From Dugong dugon (taxonomy: Eukaryota > Chordata > Mammalia > Sirenia > Dugongidae), in NCBI GenBank assembly GCA_030035585.1, contig CM057462.1:142378734-142442733 (forward strand): DNA of 64,000 nt, in the 5' to 3' direction. This document shows, one piece after another, positions 32,002 through 43,450 of this stretch; positions within the stretch are counted from its first letter, which is position 1; each line of letters opens with the position of its first letter. The position numbers and the translations under genes were made by a program. The notes below the pieces were generated by a model that was not told the origin of the DNA, searched no databases, and was given only the letters and a program-made list of their open reading frames with translations.

Positions 32002-34261
32002 TCTGTCTTGTTTTTGTAAATGTTTTGATATTGTCTGCTGTTTTCAGGGCATTCAGTAGTTATTTCTTTCATTTATTGATTGTAGCTTTGTTTGTTTCAT
32101 CTCTTTTGTTAAAAAAAAAAAATCTGAGTATGTCTAAGCAGGCAGACTGTGTGCTCTTTGTTGTTTGTTCGCCTGTGTGGTCAATACTTTTCGCCTCCTT
32201 CTCCAAATGGCAGGTTCAGTCACTCAGATATGGTACAGCAGGGCAGGTCTAGCTGAAGAGGAGCCACTGGGACGGGTTGTTTGTGGCACTCACTACAGCG
32301 ACCAGGGCGGGTTGGTAATCAGTGCTGGGCAGTTCCAGTAGGCCATGCCTTCACTGCTTGGTGGTGTGTTGTCAAGCGTACGGTGCAGATAGTCAGGATG
32401 CAGCGGGGAGATGTTTATGTGTGGAGCTAAGATGGATATGGGAGAGAGAAGAGAGGAACAGAAGCCAAAAAACATACAAACAAACAAAAAATAATGCTAG
32501 GGGAGTTTGCTGTTGGAATGGAGAGATGAGAGACTATGAAATGAAGAAAAACAGAAAGGGGAAAAGGAAGAAAAGAAAAGTGTGAACAAGTAAAAATCAG
32601 ATAGGTTAAAGAACTGCAAAGTTCCCAGGGATCCCACCGATGCGCTATGAGGTCTGGGGAAGTCGCTCTCAGGTGTCGCAGCACAGCTTGTCCAGAAGGT
32701 GCAGAGGCATACAATGCCTGCTATTCAGGGATCAGAAAGAGAAGGAAGATATAGAGAGACAAGAAACTGAGCAATGAAGAAAGACAAAAAGGGAAGAAGA
32801 GGGAAAAGAAAACAAAACAAATCAAAAAGAAAAAGAAAAAAGAACAAGAAAAGCCCCCCCAGAAAATAGGAAAAAAAAAAACCAACGAAAAAAGAAATGT
32901 CCTCAGGGATCCCGTCACACATCTGTGGAAGCTGAAGGGGAGTTCCTTGCCTCGCAGCTCCACCTGACCAGAAAGGGCTCCCAACTCAAGAAAAGGAAAA
33001 GAAAACAAACAAACAATTCAAAATGAGCAAACAAACAAAAGTCCCGGGATCCCACCAGCGTGGTAGCCCAGACTGGGAAGCAGCTCCACACTCGAATGGA
33101 GCTCCACAGCCCCGCAGGAAGAAGCAAACATGGCGCTCAGAGCCAGGCACTCGAGTGAAAGGAGGGGGAGGTGGTGAGAGGCAAGCAAGAAATCCAAAGA
33201 AGCAGAGGGAAAAAAAAAACAACACCAGCAGCCAACAAATGGCACTCAGAGAGCCAGCCAGTGTGGGCTGGTGTTTCTGGACAAGAGACTGTGTCCGTGG
33301 GAAGCAGAGGAGGCCGAGTGTGGGTAAAGAAGGGTGGAGAGTGGGAAAGCGTATATCACTAACTGCCGGTGCTCTGGAGCCCCTCAGGAAGAAGCAAAGA
33401 TGGCGCACGGAGCCAGGCACTTGACTGAAAGGAGGGGGAGGTGGCGAGAGGCAAGTGAGAAATCAAAAGAAGCACAAAAATAAAAGCAACACTAGCAGCC
33501 AACAAATGGTATCCAGAGAGCCGCCCGCTTGGGTGTGTGGAATCCAAGCAGCTGGTGCCTCCCGGTCAAGAGACTGTGGCCTCGGGAAGCAGAGGAACAA
33601 ATGAACAAAGGCCCCGGGATCCCACCAGTGCAGCAGCCCAGACCGAGAAGCAGCTGCACACTCGAATGGAGCCCCGCAGCCCCTCAGGAAGAGGCAAAGA
33701 TGGCGCTCAGAGCCAGGCACTTGAGCAAAAGGAGGGGGAGGCGGTGATAGGCAAGTGAGAAATCAAAAGAAGCACAAAAAAAAAAAAGCAGCACTAGCAG
33801 CCAGCAAATGGCACCCAGAGAGCTGCCCGCTTGTGTGTGTGGAATCCAAGAAGCTGGCGCTTTCCAGTCAAAAGATTGTGGCCACGGGAAGCAGAGGAGA
33901 CTGAGCAGGGGCGAAGACGGGTGGGTGGTGGGAAAGCGCACACTGCAAGTTAAGGGCTGTTTTGTCTCCCGCTGGATGCTCCGTGAGGCTGCTTTCTCAT
34001 ACCCCATTTGCTAGTCTCCAATAGGAGTCCAAGATGGTGGATCCGTGTTGCGTTAGCTGGTAGGGGACATCTGCATGAATCTCTCCTCGCTCTCCGTTCT
34101 CTGTCAGTTTTCTCACTCCATTTGGTGCTTGGCTGAGTTTTTTATCTCTTCATTTAGGGTTTCAGGATTGTTGTTTTCTCTGTTCAGCTTAGTTTTTCGT
34201 ATCTTTGCTGTGGAGGGACGGCGTGGTGCTTCTGCCTAGAGCGCCATTTTGCCAAACTCCC
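32002..34261 (-). promoter_or_regulatory. L1-C long 5'UTR with tandem monomer-like units
   Basis: At about 2.26 kb it is much longer than the L1-A leader. Three related units are marked by TGGCGCTCAGAGCCAGGCAC-like text at 33131, 33401 and 33701 (spacing 270 and 300). Looser copies of the GGGATCCC(A)CC motif occur at about 32627, 32907, 33045 and 33617. It is CpG-richer than its surroundings. The 5' tip has AAAATGGCGC on the minus strand, like a YY1 start-site element. The many ORFs within (both strands, 32322-34014) are by-products of repeated purine- or pyrimidine-rich DNA. Confidence 0.82.
33038..33960 (-). repeat. Monomer-like tandem repeats in L1-C 5'UTR
   Basis: Direct repeats of about 270-300 bp, roughly three copies, each with GGGATCCCACC (not in all), a GATGGCGC core, 'gagccaggcact', 'ggagggggaggtgg', an A-run and 'cagccaacaaatgg'-type blocks. 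Units differ by small indels and substitutions. The arrangement recalls the promoter monomers of rodent L1. Confidence 0.85.
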
Positions 34262-34489
34262 AAGAGAGAAATTTTGATAGTTAGATAAACTGCAGTCCTA
34301 GATATATTAGAGCTAAGCTGCCAGAAATTAGCAGTCAGCAGGCTCTGATTCTCCAAATGAGTTGGAAAGTCTGGTTCACTCCTGAGGGTAGCAGTGGGAC
34401 CCAGCCATGCACCTTGAGGCACTAATGTAGAGTACAGAGGCTTGAAAGATGGGTTAACTCCAAGAGCCTTGTGACTTCTGGCAGAAAAC
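34262..34489. other. Short unique flank of L1-C
   Basis: No feature is recognised beyond the L1-C target duplication at its left edge. Confidence 0.5.
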
Positions 34490-34935
34490 TATTCCTGTTT
34501 CACTTTCCACATCTGTAAAATAAGTGGTTTGAACGAAATAATTTTTAAAGTAGCTTTCAGTTCTAAATTCTAATAACAGTAGTAGTTAAAAGCTTCTTCT
34601 GTGGAGAGATGTGGATTTGAATATTGACTTTGCCTATGTATGAGCATGGATGAGTGACTTAATTTCTTTAAACCTTAATGTTCTCATTAACAAAATGTGG
34701 ATACTAATAGAACATTCTTTATAAGTTAGCACAGTGACTCATCTATAAAAATAGCTAAATAAAATGTAGTTATTACAATTTCTATTACTGGATACTAATA
34801 TCTCAAACTTCTTATAAACTACTAGTTTTGCAAATACCTTGTTTATGTAAAATCTGAAAATCAGTAGGACTGTTATGAGTGTTAAAGGAGATAACGCATA
34901 TGAAAATATTTAACACATTATGAAATATATATTGT
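34490..34935 (+). repeat. MIR SINE cluster
   Basis: A MIR core with 'cacatctgtaaaataagtgg' lies at 34490-34570. A longer MIR follows at 34572-34790, with 'ggatttgaatattgactttg' then 'atgagtgacttaatttcttt' and 'cattaacaaaatgtggatac'. A tail-like piece 'ttaaaggagataacgcatat' is at 34880-34900. All are plus strand and diverged. Confidence 0.7.
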
Positions 34936-35700
34936 TATTAATTGTGGAATATTTAGCCTTCAAGAAAGAGGGTCAAACTTAGTCTTAACACTTCCTATTC
35001 ATCCTGTACATATACTATATATGAAGAGGATTTTGTAAAGATACAATCTAACAGTTTGGTGCAAAACGATTGAATAATTTTTTTCATCACTAGAATCAAT
35101 GACAAGGACTGATTTGAGAGCTATAAAGGGGTCATAGTCTTTCATGAATGTTAATACACTAAAACTTAGATTTGGAAGCATCAGGAAACACTGCACATAA
35201 CTAGAAAACTTGAATGGACCTCATAATGATGAGTAGAACTTCCATAGCTACAAATTGTAAGATTAGTATAACGGGCAGAGATGGGGGAAGCAATTGTTTG
35301 TGGGAGAGAATTACCGATCACAAGAAAGAGAAGAATAAAAGTGCAAGACACGTTGAAGGAAACTTCTGAAGATAATTTTCTGAGTGGAAATTTAAATGTT
35401 AAACTAAGTTAAATCAAGTTCCCAAACTCATGATCATGAGAAATTAGTGAGTTTTAGGGAAAGTTTTTGTGGCAAAGGTAAAAATAAGTTTGATAAAGGC
35501 ATGCTGCACATATAAATGGGCAGGAAAAAAAACAGGTTTATGCCAATGCTGTTTGTTACCTAGAATTAAATATGTTTCAGCAACACTTTATCTACAAAAT
35601 AATAAACTTACAACTTTTAATTTTTCTATTGTCACATACAATAAATATTCAACAAACAGAAAATAGAAAAAGAAAAGTTCTGTGTGAATTGAACTGTACT
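34936..35700. other. Unique-looking DNA, nothing recognised
   Basis: AT-rich. Short frames at 34999-35196 and 35469-35666 show no domain. Confidence 0.45.
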
Positions 35701-35925
35701 TTTTTTTTTGACTGTTTTTGATATCCAGATGTTTCTGATTTTGTAGAAGGCACCAGGTACTCTGAAGTTAGATTTCACAGGAAGTTGAGATTCTCCTTTC
35801 TTTCTTGAACTCAGTGAAATTCTTCAACAGTGTAAATCCCTTTGAAGTCAGGTTGATATACCAATGTTGAATCAAATTTTCTGAACTTCAAAGCTCGCTC
35901 TGTTGTAGAGGATATTCTGGTGAGG
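35701..35925 (-). pseudogene. Possible terminal exon or 5'-truncated retropseudogene, unrecognised
   Basis: On the minus strand, after an acceptor-like pyrimidine tract ending in CAG (35926-35928), a 37-codon frame runs to a TGA at 35811-35813. It contains TERALKFRKFDSTLVYQPDF and GIYTVEEFH. It reads like a protein C-terminus rather than AT-rich noise. About 100 bp later the minus strand has an A-run (plus-strand T-run, 35701-35712). That could be the tail of a processed copy, though no AATAAA is seen just before it. I do not recognise the protein. Chance cannot be excluded at this length. Confidence 0.25.
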
Positions 35926-36179
35926 CTGGATATTGCAAAAGTAAATGAGAATACGACCTGAACATTTTAACTAACTTGGTTTGTAAAGTAGCATGTAAGG
36001 TTTCTTATTTTGTGAATATTCATTTTTTTTATAATCTTACAATATTTAGTGCTATATTGTTTTTAATATGATATGCTACAAATTTTGGTTTCTACTTATT
36101 TTATTCCATAGAAGTCCAACAAATTTAATTTGTATCAGAATTTTATTTTCCTTTTCTTACAGGAAAGAGTTTTAGTAAG

Positions 36180-36345
36180 AACACAGAATTTAGAATCTTA
36201 AAATCTGCATGAAGACTTCAGATATAACTAGTTGTGTGTTCTTTAGTAAACTGCATTCAAAAATGGGATTAATGAAAACATCTAATTACAAAGTTGTTAT
36301 GAGAAAGAAATAACATGATGTATGTGTAAGTGTTTAGCATTCAAT
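36180..36345 (+). repeat. MIR SINE
   Basis: 'agttgtgtgttctttagtaa' followed by 'aaaatgggattaatgaaaac' and 'acaaagttgttatgagaaag' follows the MIR core and 3' part. Confidence 0.65.
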
Positions 36346-36647
36346 TATAGTTAATTTAAACCTTTCAGTTAAGGTAATTTTCTTCTTTCTTTTTCTCTCC
36401 ATAAAACAAAAAAATTTTCTTGACAATGAATGCTCAAACTAAGGTGCTTTGATTAGTCTTTCCAGAGCAATGAATATTTGGGCACCATACTTCACCCTAT
36501 GATGTTAGAATAAGATGCCATTATATCAGAACACTAGTGTAGAGCCTTCTACTGACGAATTAAAATCTATTATAAAATAATGACATTAAGTCTTACAATT
36601 CCACTTAGTAGCACACAGAATTAAATGACAAGACCTATTCTATATCA
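36346..36647. other. Unique-looking DNA, nothing recognised
   Basis: No gene or named repeat is seen. Confidence 0.45.
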
Positions 36648-37390
36648 AATGGATACTGAGAATCAATTACATACCACACACTATTTTAGTCAAAAATAAA
36701 TGAAACAAACACCCTTGTCCTTGTTGAACTTACATTTTAGAGTGTAGAGACAGGCAATATAAAAGAACAGACTATTTACTTAAATAAGTAAATTATGTAA
36801 CAGTAGAAAGCACTATAGACAAAAGAAGTAGCAAAGTAGAGCTGGAGTCAGCAGTATTTGAGGGACATAGTTTGCTTGGAGCAAAGTAAGCAAGATGGGG
36901 AATGGCAGGTGATGAGAAGCGTGGGTTTGATTTTGGAGGGCCATGAACGCTATACTAAGAACTTTTACGTATATTCTCAGTGAATTCAACTAGAGCCATT
37001 AGTGGGAATTGTGGGGAAAGTGAAATGATTTGGTTTATATCTTAAAAGGATAACTCTGGCTTCCATGTTGAGAATAAACAATAGAGGGCAAGGATAGAGA
37101 CATGGAGGCCAGTAAAAAGGCTATTACAGTAACCAGACAGAGAAACAGTGGCTTCGATGGGAAGGATAGTAGTGGAGATGGTGGGAAAGTGGTGTGATTC
37201 AGAGTTTATTTTGAAAGTAGAACAACAGGATTTCCTGGTGGATAGTACATGGGGTTTGATAGGAAGTGAGGCATCACCAATGCCCTTTAGGTTTTATCTT
37301 TTTTTTCCCTTCTTTAAATGAAAGAAAAGATTACCTTCAAAATAGAAGGGAAAAGATACAGGAGGAACAGTTTGTTTTTTGCTTATTGTG
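36648..37390 (-). repeat. L2 LINE fragment (reverse)
   Basis: Plus-strand text is the reverse complement of L2 ORF2-3'UTR: 'cttgttgaacttacatttta', 'gtgtagagacaggcaatata', 'ggataactctggcttccatg', 'ctattacagtaaccagacag' and 'caacaggatttcctggtgga'. Strongly diverged, non-coding. Confidence 0.75.
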
Positions 37391-37400
37391 AGTGACTTGA

Positions 37401-37877
37401 TTCAGAAGCTCAGTTTTAATGAAATATTCTGTCCAAACCACTTATTTTCTTCTTTTTAGATAATAGCATAATATAATGCTAATTAAAAGACAGACATATT
37501 GGTACTAATTCACAAAGGCAAACATCACAGTTGTCGTTATTTGATCTGGCCCATGTCTCAGGGTTACATTTGTAAGATGATAGAGTATTAATAAGTATAC
37601 AATACAAAGCTTAGGGAGATGAATATCTTTAGATATAACTTGGTAAAAGTGTAGTTTCTGACAGGTCATATATGAAATTCCACTAGACTAATTGAAGAAA
37701 GTATTGTTCCAGATCCTTTTCTCATATTAGTATTGACAGTTGTCTTTAGTGAAATGGATAGGTTTTAGGGGAGCAATTAAATTTATTGAGGAAAAGTGGT
37801 TCACCATGAGAGTGAAGTTTTATATGGGTCATTTAAACATAATGGATAATATCTTTTGGAAGATATTGGATAGAAAC
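37401..37877. other. Unique-looking DNA, nothing recognised
   Basis: AT-rich, no feature seen. Confidence 0.45.
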
Positions 37878-38399
37878 AATAAAATATAGCTGCAGGGGAC
37901 CAAGATGGTGGAGTAGTCAGATGCTTCTGGTGGTTCCTCTTACAACAAAGACCAGAAAAAAAAGGTGAATCAATTATCTATAACAATCTAGGAGCCCTGA
38001 ACATCAAACGCAAAGTTGATGAATCGGACTGAGTGGCAGGGGGAGGGATAGACGGTTCTGAAGCAGCAAGGAATTGCCAGACCTGACCTGGCAAGAGCCT
38101 AAGCCCTTTAGGACAGATCAGCTCATGGTGCGTGGTGAGGCAAGCCGCGGCACTTGGGAGACGTTTTCCACACCAGGAAAGACCCAGCAGCAGAGAGTCT
38201 ACTCAGCCATCCAGAACCAATGAGAAGCAGCCCTCCATCGGCGAAAGGTAAGTACTTTCATCTGGACTACTGAGCAGATCAAAAACACCCCTCTTTGGGA
38301 AAAACCACTCTCCCATTTACCTTCCAACTTTCTGCTCTGCACTGGGACCAGGACAAGCTTCAGCAATTGTCGAGTCCCCTGGGCCAGAAGTAGGACCTA

Positions 38400-39190
38400 G
38401 CAATATAGGATCTTAAGATGATTAGAGAAGAGCATGATGACAAATTTAACAGGCTGCAAGAATCCATGGAGAGACAGCAATCGGAAATCCAGAATACTAA
38501 CAATAAAATTTCAGAATTAAACAATTTAATAGAAAGTCGTAGGAGAAGAATTGAGGCACTGGAAGTCAGATTTAGTGAGACTGAAGATACAGCACTAGAC
38601 ACCAACTTATTTGAGGAAAAATTGGATAAAAGGATTTAAAAAAATGAAGAAATTATAAGAATTATGTGGGCTTCTATCAATAGGAATAACCTATGAATGT
38701 TTGGAGTAGCAGAACAGGGAGGGATAACAGAAAATACAGAGAGAATTGTTGAAGATTTGTTGGCAGAAAACATCCTAGATATCATGAAAGATGAGAACAT
38801 ATCTACCCAAGATGCTCATTGAACCCCACAAAAAGTAGATCCCAAGAGAAAGTCACCAAGACATATTTTAATCAAACTTGCCAAAACCAAAGATAAAAAG
38901 AGAATTTTAAGAGCAGCTATGGATAAATGAAAAGTCATCTACAAAGGAGAGTCAATTAGAATAAGCTCGGACTACTCAGCAGAAACCATGCAGGCAAGAA
39001 ACAAATAGGATGACATATATAAAGCCTTGAAGGAAAAAGAAATTGCCTGCCAATAATTATATATCCTGCAAAACTGTCTCTCAAATATGATGGCGAAATT
39101 GGGGCATTTCCAGATAACTAGAAGTTCACGGAATCTGCAAAAACCAAACCAAAATTACAAGAAATACTAAAGGGAGTCTTCTGGTAAGAA
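38400..39190 (+). pseudogene. L1-D ORF1, N-terminus deleted
   Basis: Begins in the coiled coil at 38418 (MIREEHDDKFNRLQESMERQ), parallel to L1-A 9860. The promoter-proximal start codon and first part are gone with the deletion. The coiled coil runs to a stop at 38637-38639. RRM and C-terminal remnants (NTERIVEDLLAEN near 38738-38776) continue with multiple stops to about 39190. It cannot make a functional ORF1 protein. Confidence 0.85.
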
Positions 39191-39637
39191 AATCAATAAC
39201 ATCAGATAATAACCCAAGACACAGAATAGAGCAACCAGATATCCACCCAGATAAGGAAGTCACAAAAATAAATCAAAGGTAAAACACTGAAAATAAGGAA
39301 ACAGAGTTGTCCATATGTAAAAAATGACAACATTAAAACAAAAAAGATAGAATAAAGTGTAGACATAGATTTTGCATATGGAGAGGAAGTCAAGGCAATA
39401 TAAAGAAATAAAAGATTGATTTAAACATAGAAAAATAGGGGTAAATATTAAGGTAATGAAAAAGGAAACTAACAATCATACACATCAAAATAAACAACAA
39501 TAAAAATATGAAGACTTAGCAAATACAAAATTAACAACAAAGAAAAAGATGAAAAGAAAATGCATAAAGAAAAACTCAGCACAGAAAATTAAGTGGAACG
39601 ACAAAACTGTCAACAGCACACAAAAAAAGACATCAAA

Positions 39638-42600
39638 ATGACAGCACTCAACTCATACCTATCAATAATTACTATGAATGTAAATGACTAAATGCATCTA
39701 CAAAGAGACAGAAAGTGGCAAAATGAATTAAAAAAACACGATCCGTCTATATGCTGCCTACAAGAGACACACTTCAGCTTAAAGGCACAAACAAACTAAA
39801 ACTCAAAGGATGGAAAAAAATATGTCAAGCAAACAAAACTCAAAAAAGAGCAGGAGTGGCAATATTAATCTCTGACAAAACAGACTTTAAAGTAAAATCC
39901 ACCAAAAAGGATAAGGAAGGACACTATATAATGATTAAAGGGCCACTACAGCAGGAGGACATAACTATAACAAATATGAATGCACCCAATGACAGAGCTC
40001 CAAAATACATAAAACAAACTCTAACAGCATTGAAAAGAGAGATAGACAGCTCCACAATAACAGTTGGAGACTTCAACACATCACTTTCGGTGAAGGATAG
40101 AACATTCAGAAATAAGCTCAGTAAAGACACAGAAGATCTAAATGCTACCATTAACCAACTTGATCTCATGGACACATACAGAAGACTCCACCCAACAGCA
40201 GCCAAGTATACTTTCTTTTCCAATGCACATGGAACATTCTCCAGAATAGACCACGTATTAGGCCATAAAGCAAGCCTTAACAGAATTCAGTGCATTGAAA
40301 TATTACAAAGCATCTTTTCTGACCATAAAACCATAAAAGTAGAAATCAATAACAGAAAAACCAAGGAAAAAAAATCAAACCCACCAAACTGAACAACACC
40401 TTGCTCAAAAACTACTAGGTTACAGAAGAATTTAAGGATGGAATAAAGAAATTCATAGAATCAAATGAGAATGAAAACACATCCTACCAGAACACAGCAA
40501 AAGCAGTGCTCCGAGGTGAGTTTATAGCAATAAATGCACATATCCAAAAAGAATAAAGGGCCAAGCTCAAAACATTAACCCTACAACTGGAACAAGTAGA
40601 AAGAGAGCAGAAAAAGAAGCCCTCTGGCACCAGAAGAAAGGAAATAATAAGAATTACAGCAGAATTAAATGAAATAGAGAAAAGAAAAACAATTGAAAGC
40701 ATTAACAAGACCAAAAGCTGTTTCTTTGAAAAGATCTACAGAATCGATAAACCATTGACCAAACTGACCAAAGAAAAACAGGAGACGAAGCAAATAACTT
40801 GTATAAGAAATGAGATGGGTGATATCACAAAAGACCCAAGTGAAATTAAAAGAATCATAACAGAATACTATGAAAACTTGTACTCTAACAAGTTTGAAAA
40901 CCTAGAGGAAATGGACAAACTTCTGGAATCTTGCTACCTACCTAAACTAACACAAACAGAGGTCGAACAACTAAATAAACCCATAACAAAAGAAGAGATC
41001 GAAAAGGTAATTAAAAAAACTCAAAACAAGCAAACAAAAAAAAGCCCTAGTTTCACTGGAGAATTCTACCAAACTTTCAGAGAAGAGTTAGAACCACTAC
41101 TGCTAAAGGTATTTCAGAGCATAGAAAAGTATGGAATACTCCAAAACTCATTCTATGAAGCCAGCATGACCCTGATACCAAAACAAGGTAAAGGCACCAC
41201 AAAAAAAGAAAATTACAGACCAATATCCCTCATGAACATAGATGCAAAAATCCTCAACAAAATTCTAGCCAATAGAATTCAGCAACATATCAAAAAACTA
41301 ATTCACCATGATCAAGTTGGATTTATAGCAGGTATGCAGGGATAGTTCAACATCAGAAAAACAATCAATGTAATCCATCATATTAATAAAACAAAAGATA
41401 AGAACCACATGATCTTATCAATTGATGCAGAAAAGGCATATGACAAAGTCCAACACTCATTCATGATAAAAACTCTCAACAAAATAGGATTGGAAGGGAA
41501 ATTCCTCAACAAAATTAAGGGCATTTATACAAAGCCGACATCGTCCTAAATGGAGAGAGTTTGAAAGCATTCCCGTTGAGAACGGGAACCAGACAAGGAT
41601 GTCCTTTATCACCACTCCTATTCAATATTGTGCTAGAGGTCCTAGCTAGAGCAATTAGGCTAGAAAAAGTAATAAAGGGCATACAAATTGGTAGGGAAGG
41701 AGTAAAAGTATCTCTATTGGCAGATGATATGATCTTACACACAGAAAACCCCGAAGAATCCACAAGAAAACTATTAGAACTAATAGAAGATTCAGCAAAG
41801 TATTAGAATACAAGATAAACGTCCAAAAATAAGTTGAATTCCTCTAAACCAACAAAGAGAATGTTGAAGAGGAAGTCACCAAATCAACACCATTTACAAT
41901 AGCCCCCAAAAAGAAAAAATCCTTAGGAATAAATCTAACCAGAGACGTAAAAGACCTATACGATGAAAACTACAAGACACTACTGCAAGAAACCAAAAGA
42001 GACCTGCATAAGTGGAAAAACATACCTTGCTCATGGATAGGAAGACTCAACATTGTAAAAATGTCAATTCTACCCAATGTGATCCACATATACAATGAGA
42101 TACCAATCCAAATTCCACTGGCATTTTTTAATGACATGCAGAAACAAATTACCTACTTCATATGAAAAGGGAAGAGGCCCTGGATAAATAAAGCATTACT
42201 CAAGAAGAAGAACAAAGTGGGAGGCCTCACACTACCTGATTTTAGAACCTATTATACCGCCACGGTAGTCAAAACAGCCTGGTACTGGTACAACAACAGA
42301 TACATAAACCAATGGAACAGAGTTGAGAATCTAGATATAAGCTCATCCACCTATGAGCAGCTAATATTTGACAAAGGCCCAAAGTCTGTTAATTGGGGAA
42401 AGGACAGTCTCTTTAACAAATGGTGCTGGCATAACTGGATATCTATACACAAAAAACTGAAACAAGACCCTTACCTCACACCGTGCACAAAAACTAACTC
42501 AAAATGGATTAAAGACCTAAATATAAAATCAGAAATGATAAATATCATGGAAGAAAAAATAGGGACAATGCTAGGAGCCCTAATACATGGCATAAACAGA

Positions 42601-43450
42601 ATACAAACCATAAGTAGCAATGTACAAACACCAGAAGAGAAACTAGATAACTGGGAGCTCCTAAAAATCAAACACTTAATGCTTGTCAAAAGACTTCACC
42701 AAAAGAGCAAAAGACAACCTACAGACTGGGAAAAAATGTTTGGCTGTGACAAATATTATCAGTGTCCAATCTCTAAAATCTACAAGATACTTCAAAACCT
42801 CAACAATAAAAAGACAAATAACTCAATTAAAAAATGGGCAAAGGATATGAACAGGCACTTCACCAAAGAAAACTTTCAGGCTGCTAACAGACACATGAAG
42901 AAATGCTCACAATCATTAGCCATTAGAGAAATGCAAATCAAAATTACTATGAGATACCATCTCACTCAAACCAGGCCTGCATTAATACGAAAAAAAAAAC
43001 ACACAAATAATAAATGTTGGAGAGGTTGTGGAGAGACTGCGACTCTGTTACACTGTTGGTAGGAAGGCAAAATGGTATACAATCACTTTGGAAATTGATT
43101 TGGCGCTTCCTTAAAAAGCTAGAAATAGAAGTACCATAAGATCCAGCAATCCTGTTCCTTGGAATATATCCTAGAGAAATAAAAGCCATCACATGAATAT
43201 ATATATGCACACTCATGTTCATTGCAGCACTGTTCATAATAGCAAAAGGATGGAAACAACCTAGGTGCCCATCAAGGACGAATGGATAAACCAATCATGG
43301 CATATTCATACAATGGAATACTATGCAACAATAAAAAAACAGTGATGATTCTGTGAAACATCTTATAACATGGAGGAATTGGAAGGCATTATGCTGAGTG
43401 AATTCAGTCAGTCACAAAAGGACAAATATTGTATAAGACCATTATTATAA
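39638..43450 (+). pseudogene. L1-D ORF2 (endonuclease-reverse transcriptase), broken
   Basis: Starts at ATG 39638 (MTALNSYLSIIT) and ends at TAA 43448-43450, about 1271 codons, full length. The endonuclease frame 39751-40392 keeps GDFNTSLS, SRIDHVLG and SDHKTIK. Frame 40755-41345 carries the fingers region, with [20 protein letters not shown] and [13 protein letters not shown]. Frame 41561-41806 has [13 protein letters not shown] and LADDMILH, where the usual F before ADD is L. Frame 42217-43062 covers thumb and C-terminus with the CWRGCGETATLLHCW cysteine-histidine cluster. Stops and frameshifts separate the frames. Confidence 0.92.

Larger units (their letters stand above)
25572..34261 (-). 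mobile_element. L1-C: full-length-type LINE-1, minus strand
   Basis: Runs from a T-run (reverse poly(A), 25572-25583) to the 5' start at 34261, which reads GGAGTTTGGCAAAATGGCGC on the minus strand. The order on the minus strand is 5'UTR (34261-32002), ORF1 (32001-31080), ORF2 (30575-26754), 3'UTR (26753-25572). A GAGAGAAA duplication at 25564-25571 and 34264-34271 brackets it and supports a single insertion of about 8.7 kb. Both ORFs have a few breaks but are the best preserved in the window, so this is the youngest-looking L1 here. Confidence 0.9.

Noticed and set aside
32322..34014. Cluster of ORFs of 62-144 codons on both strands
   Set aside because: They lie in the L1-C 5'UTR repeats. 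The same peptides recur because the DNA units recur, and no domain is seen.
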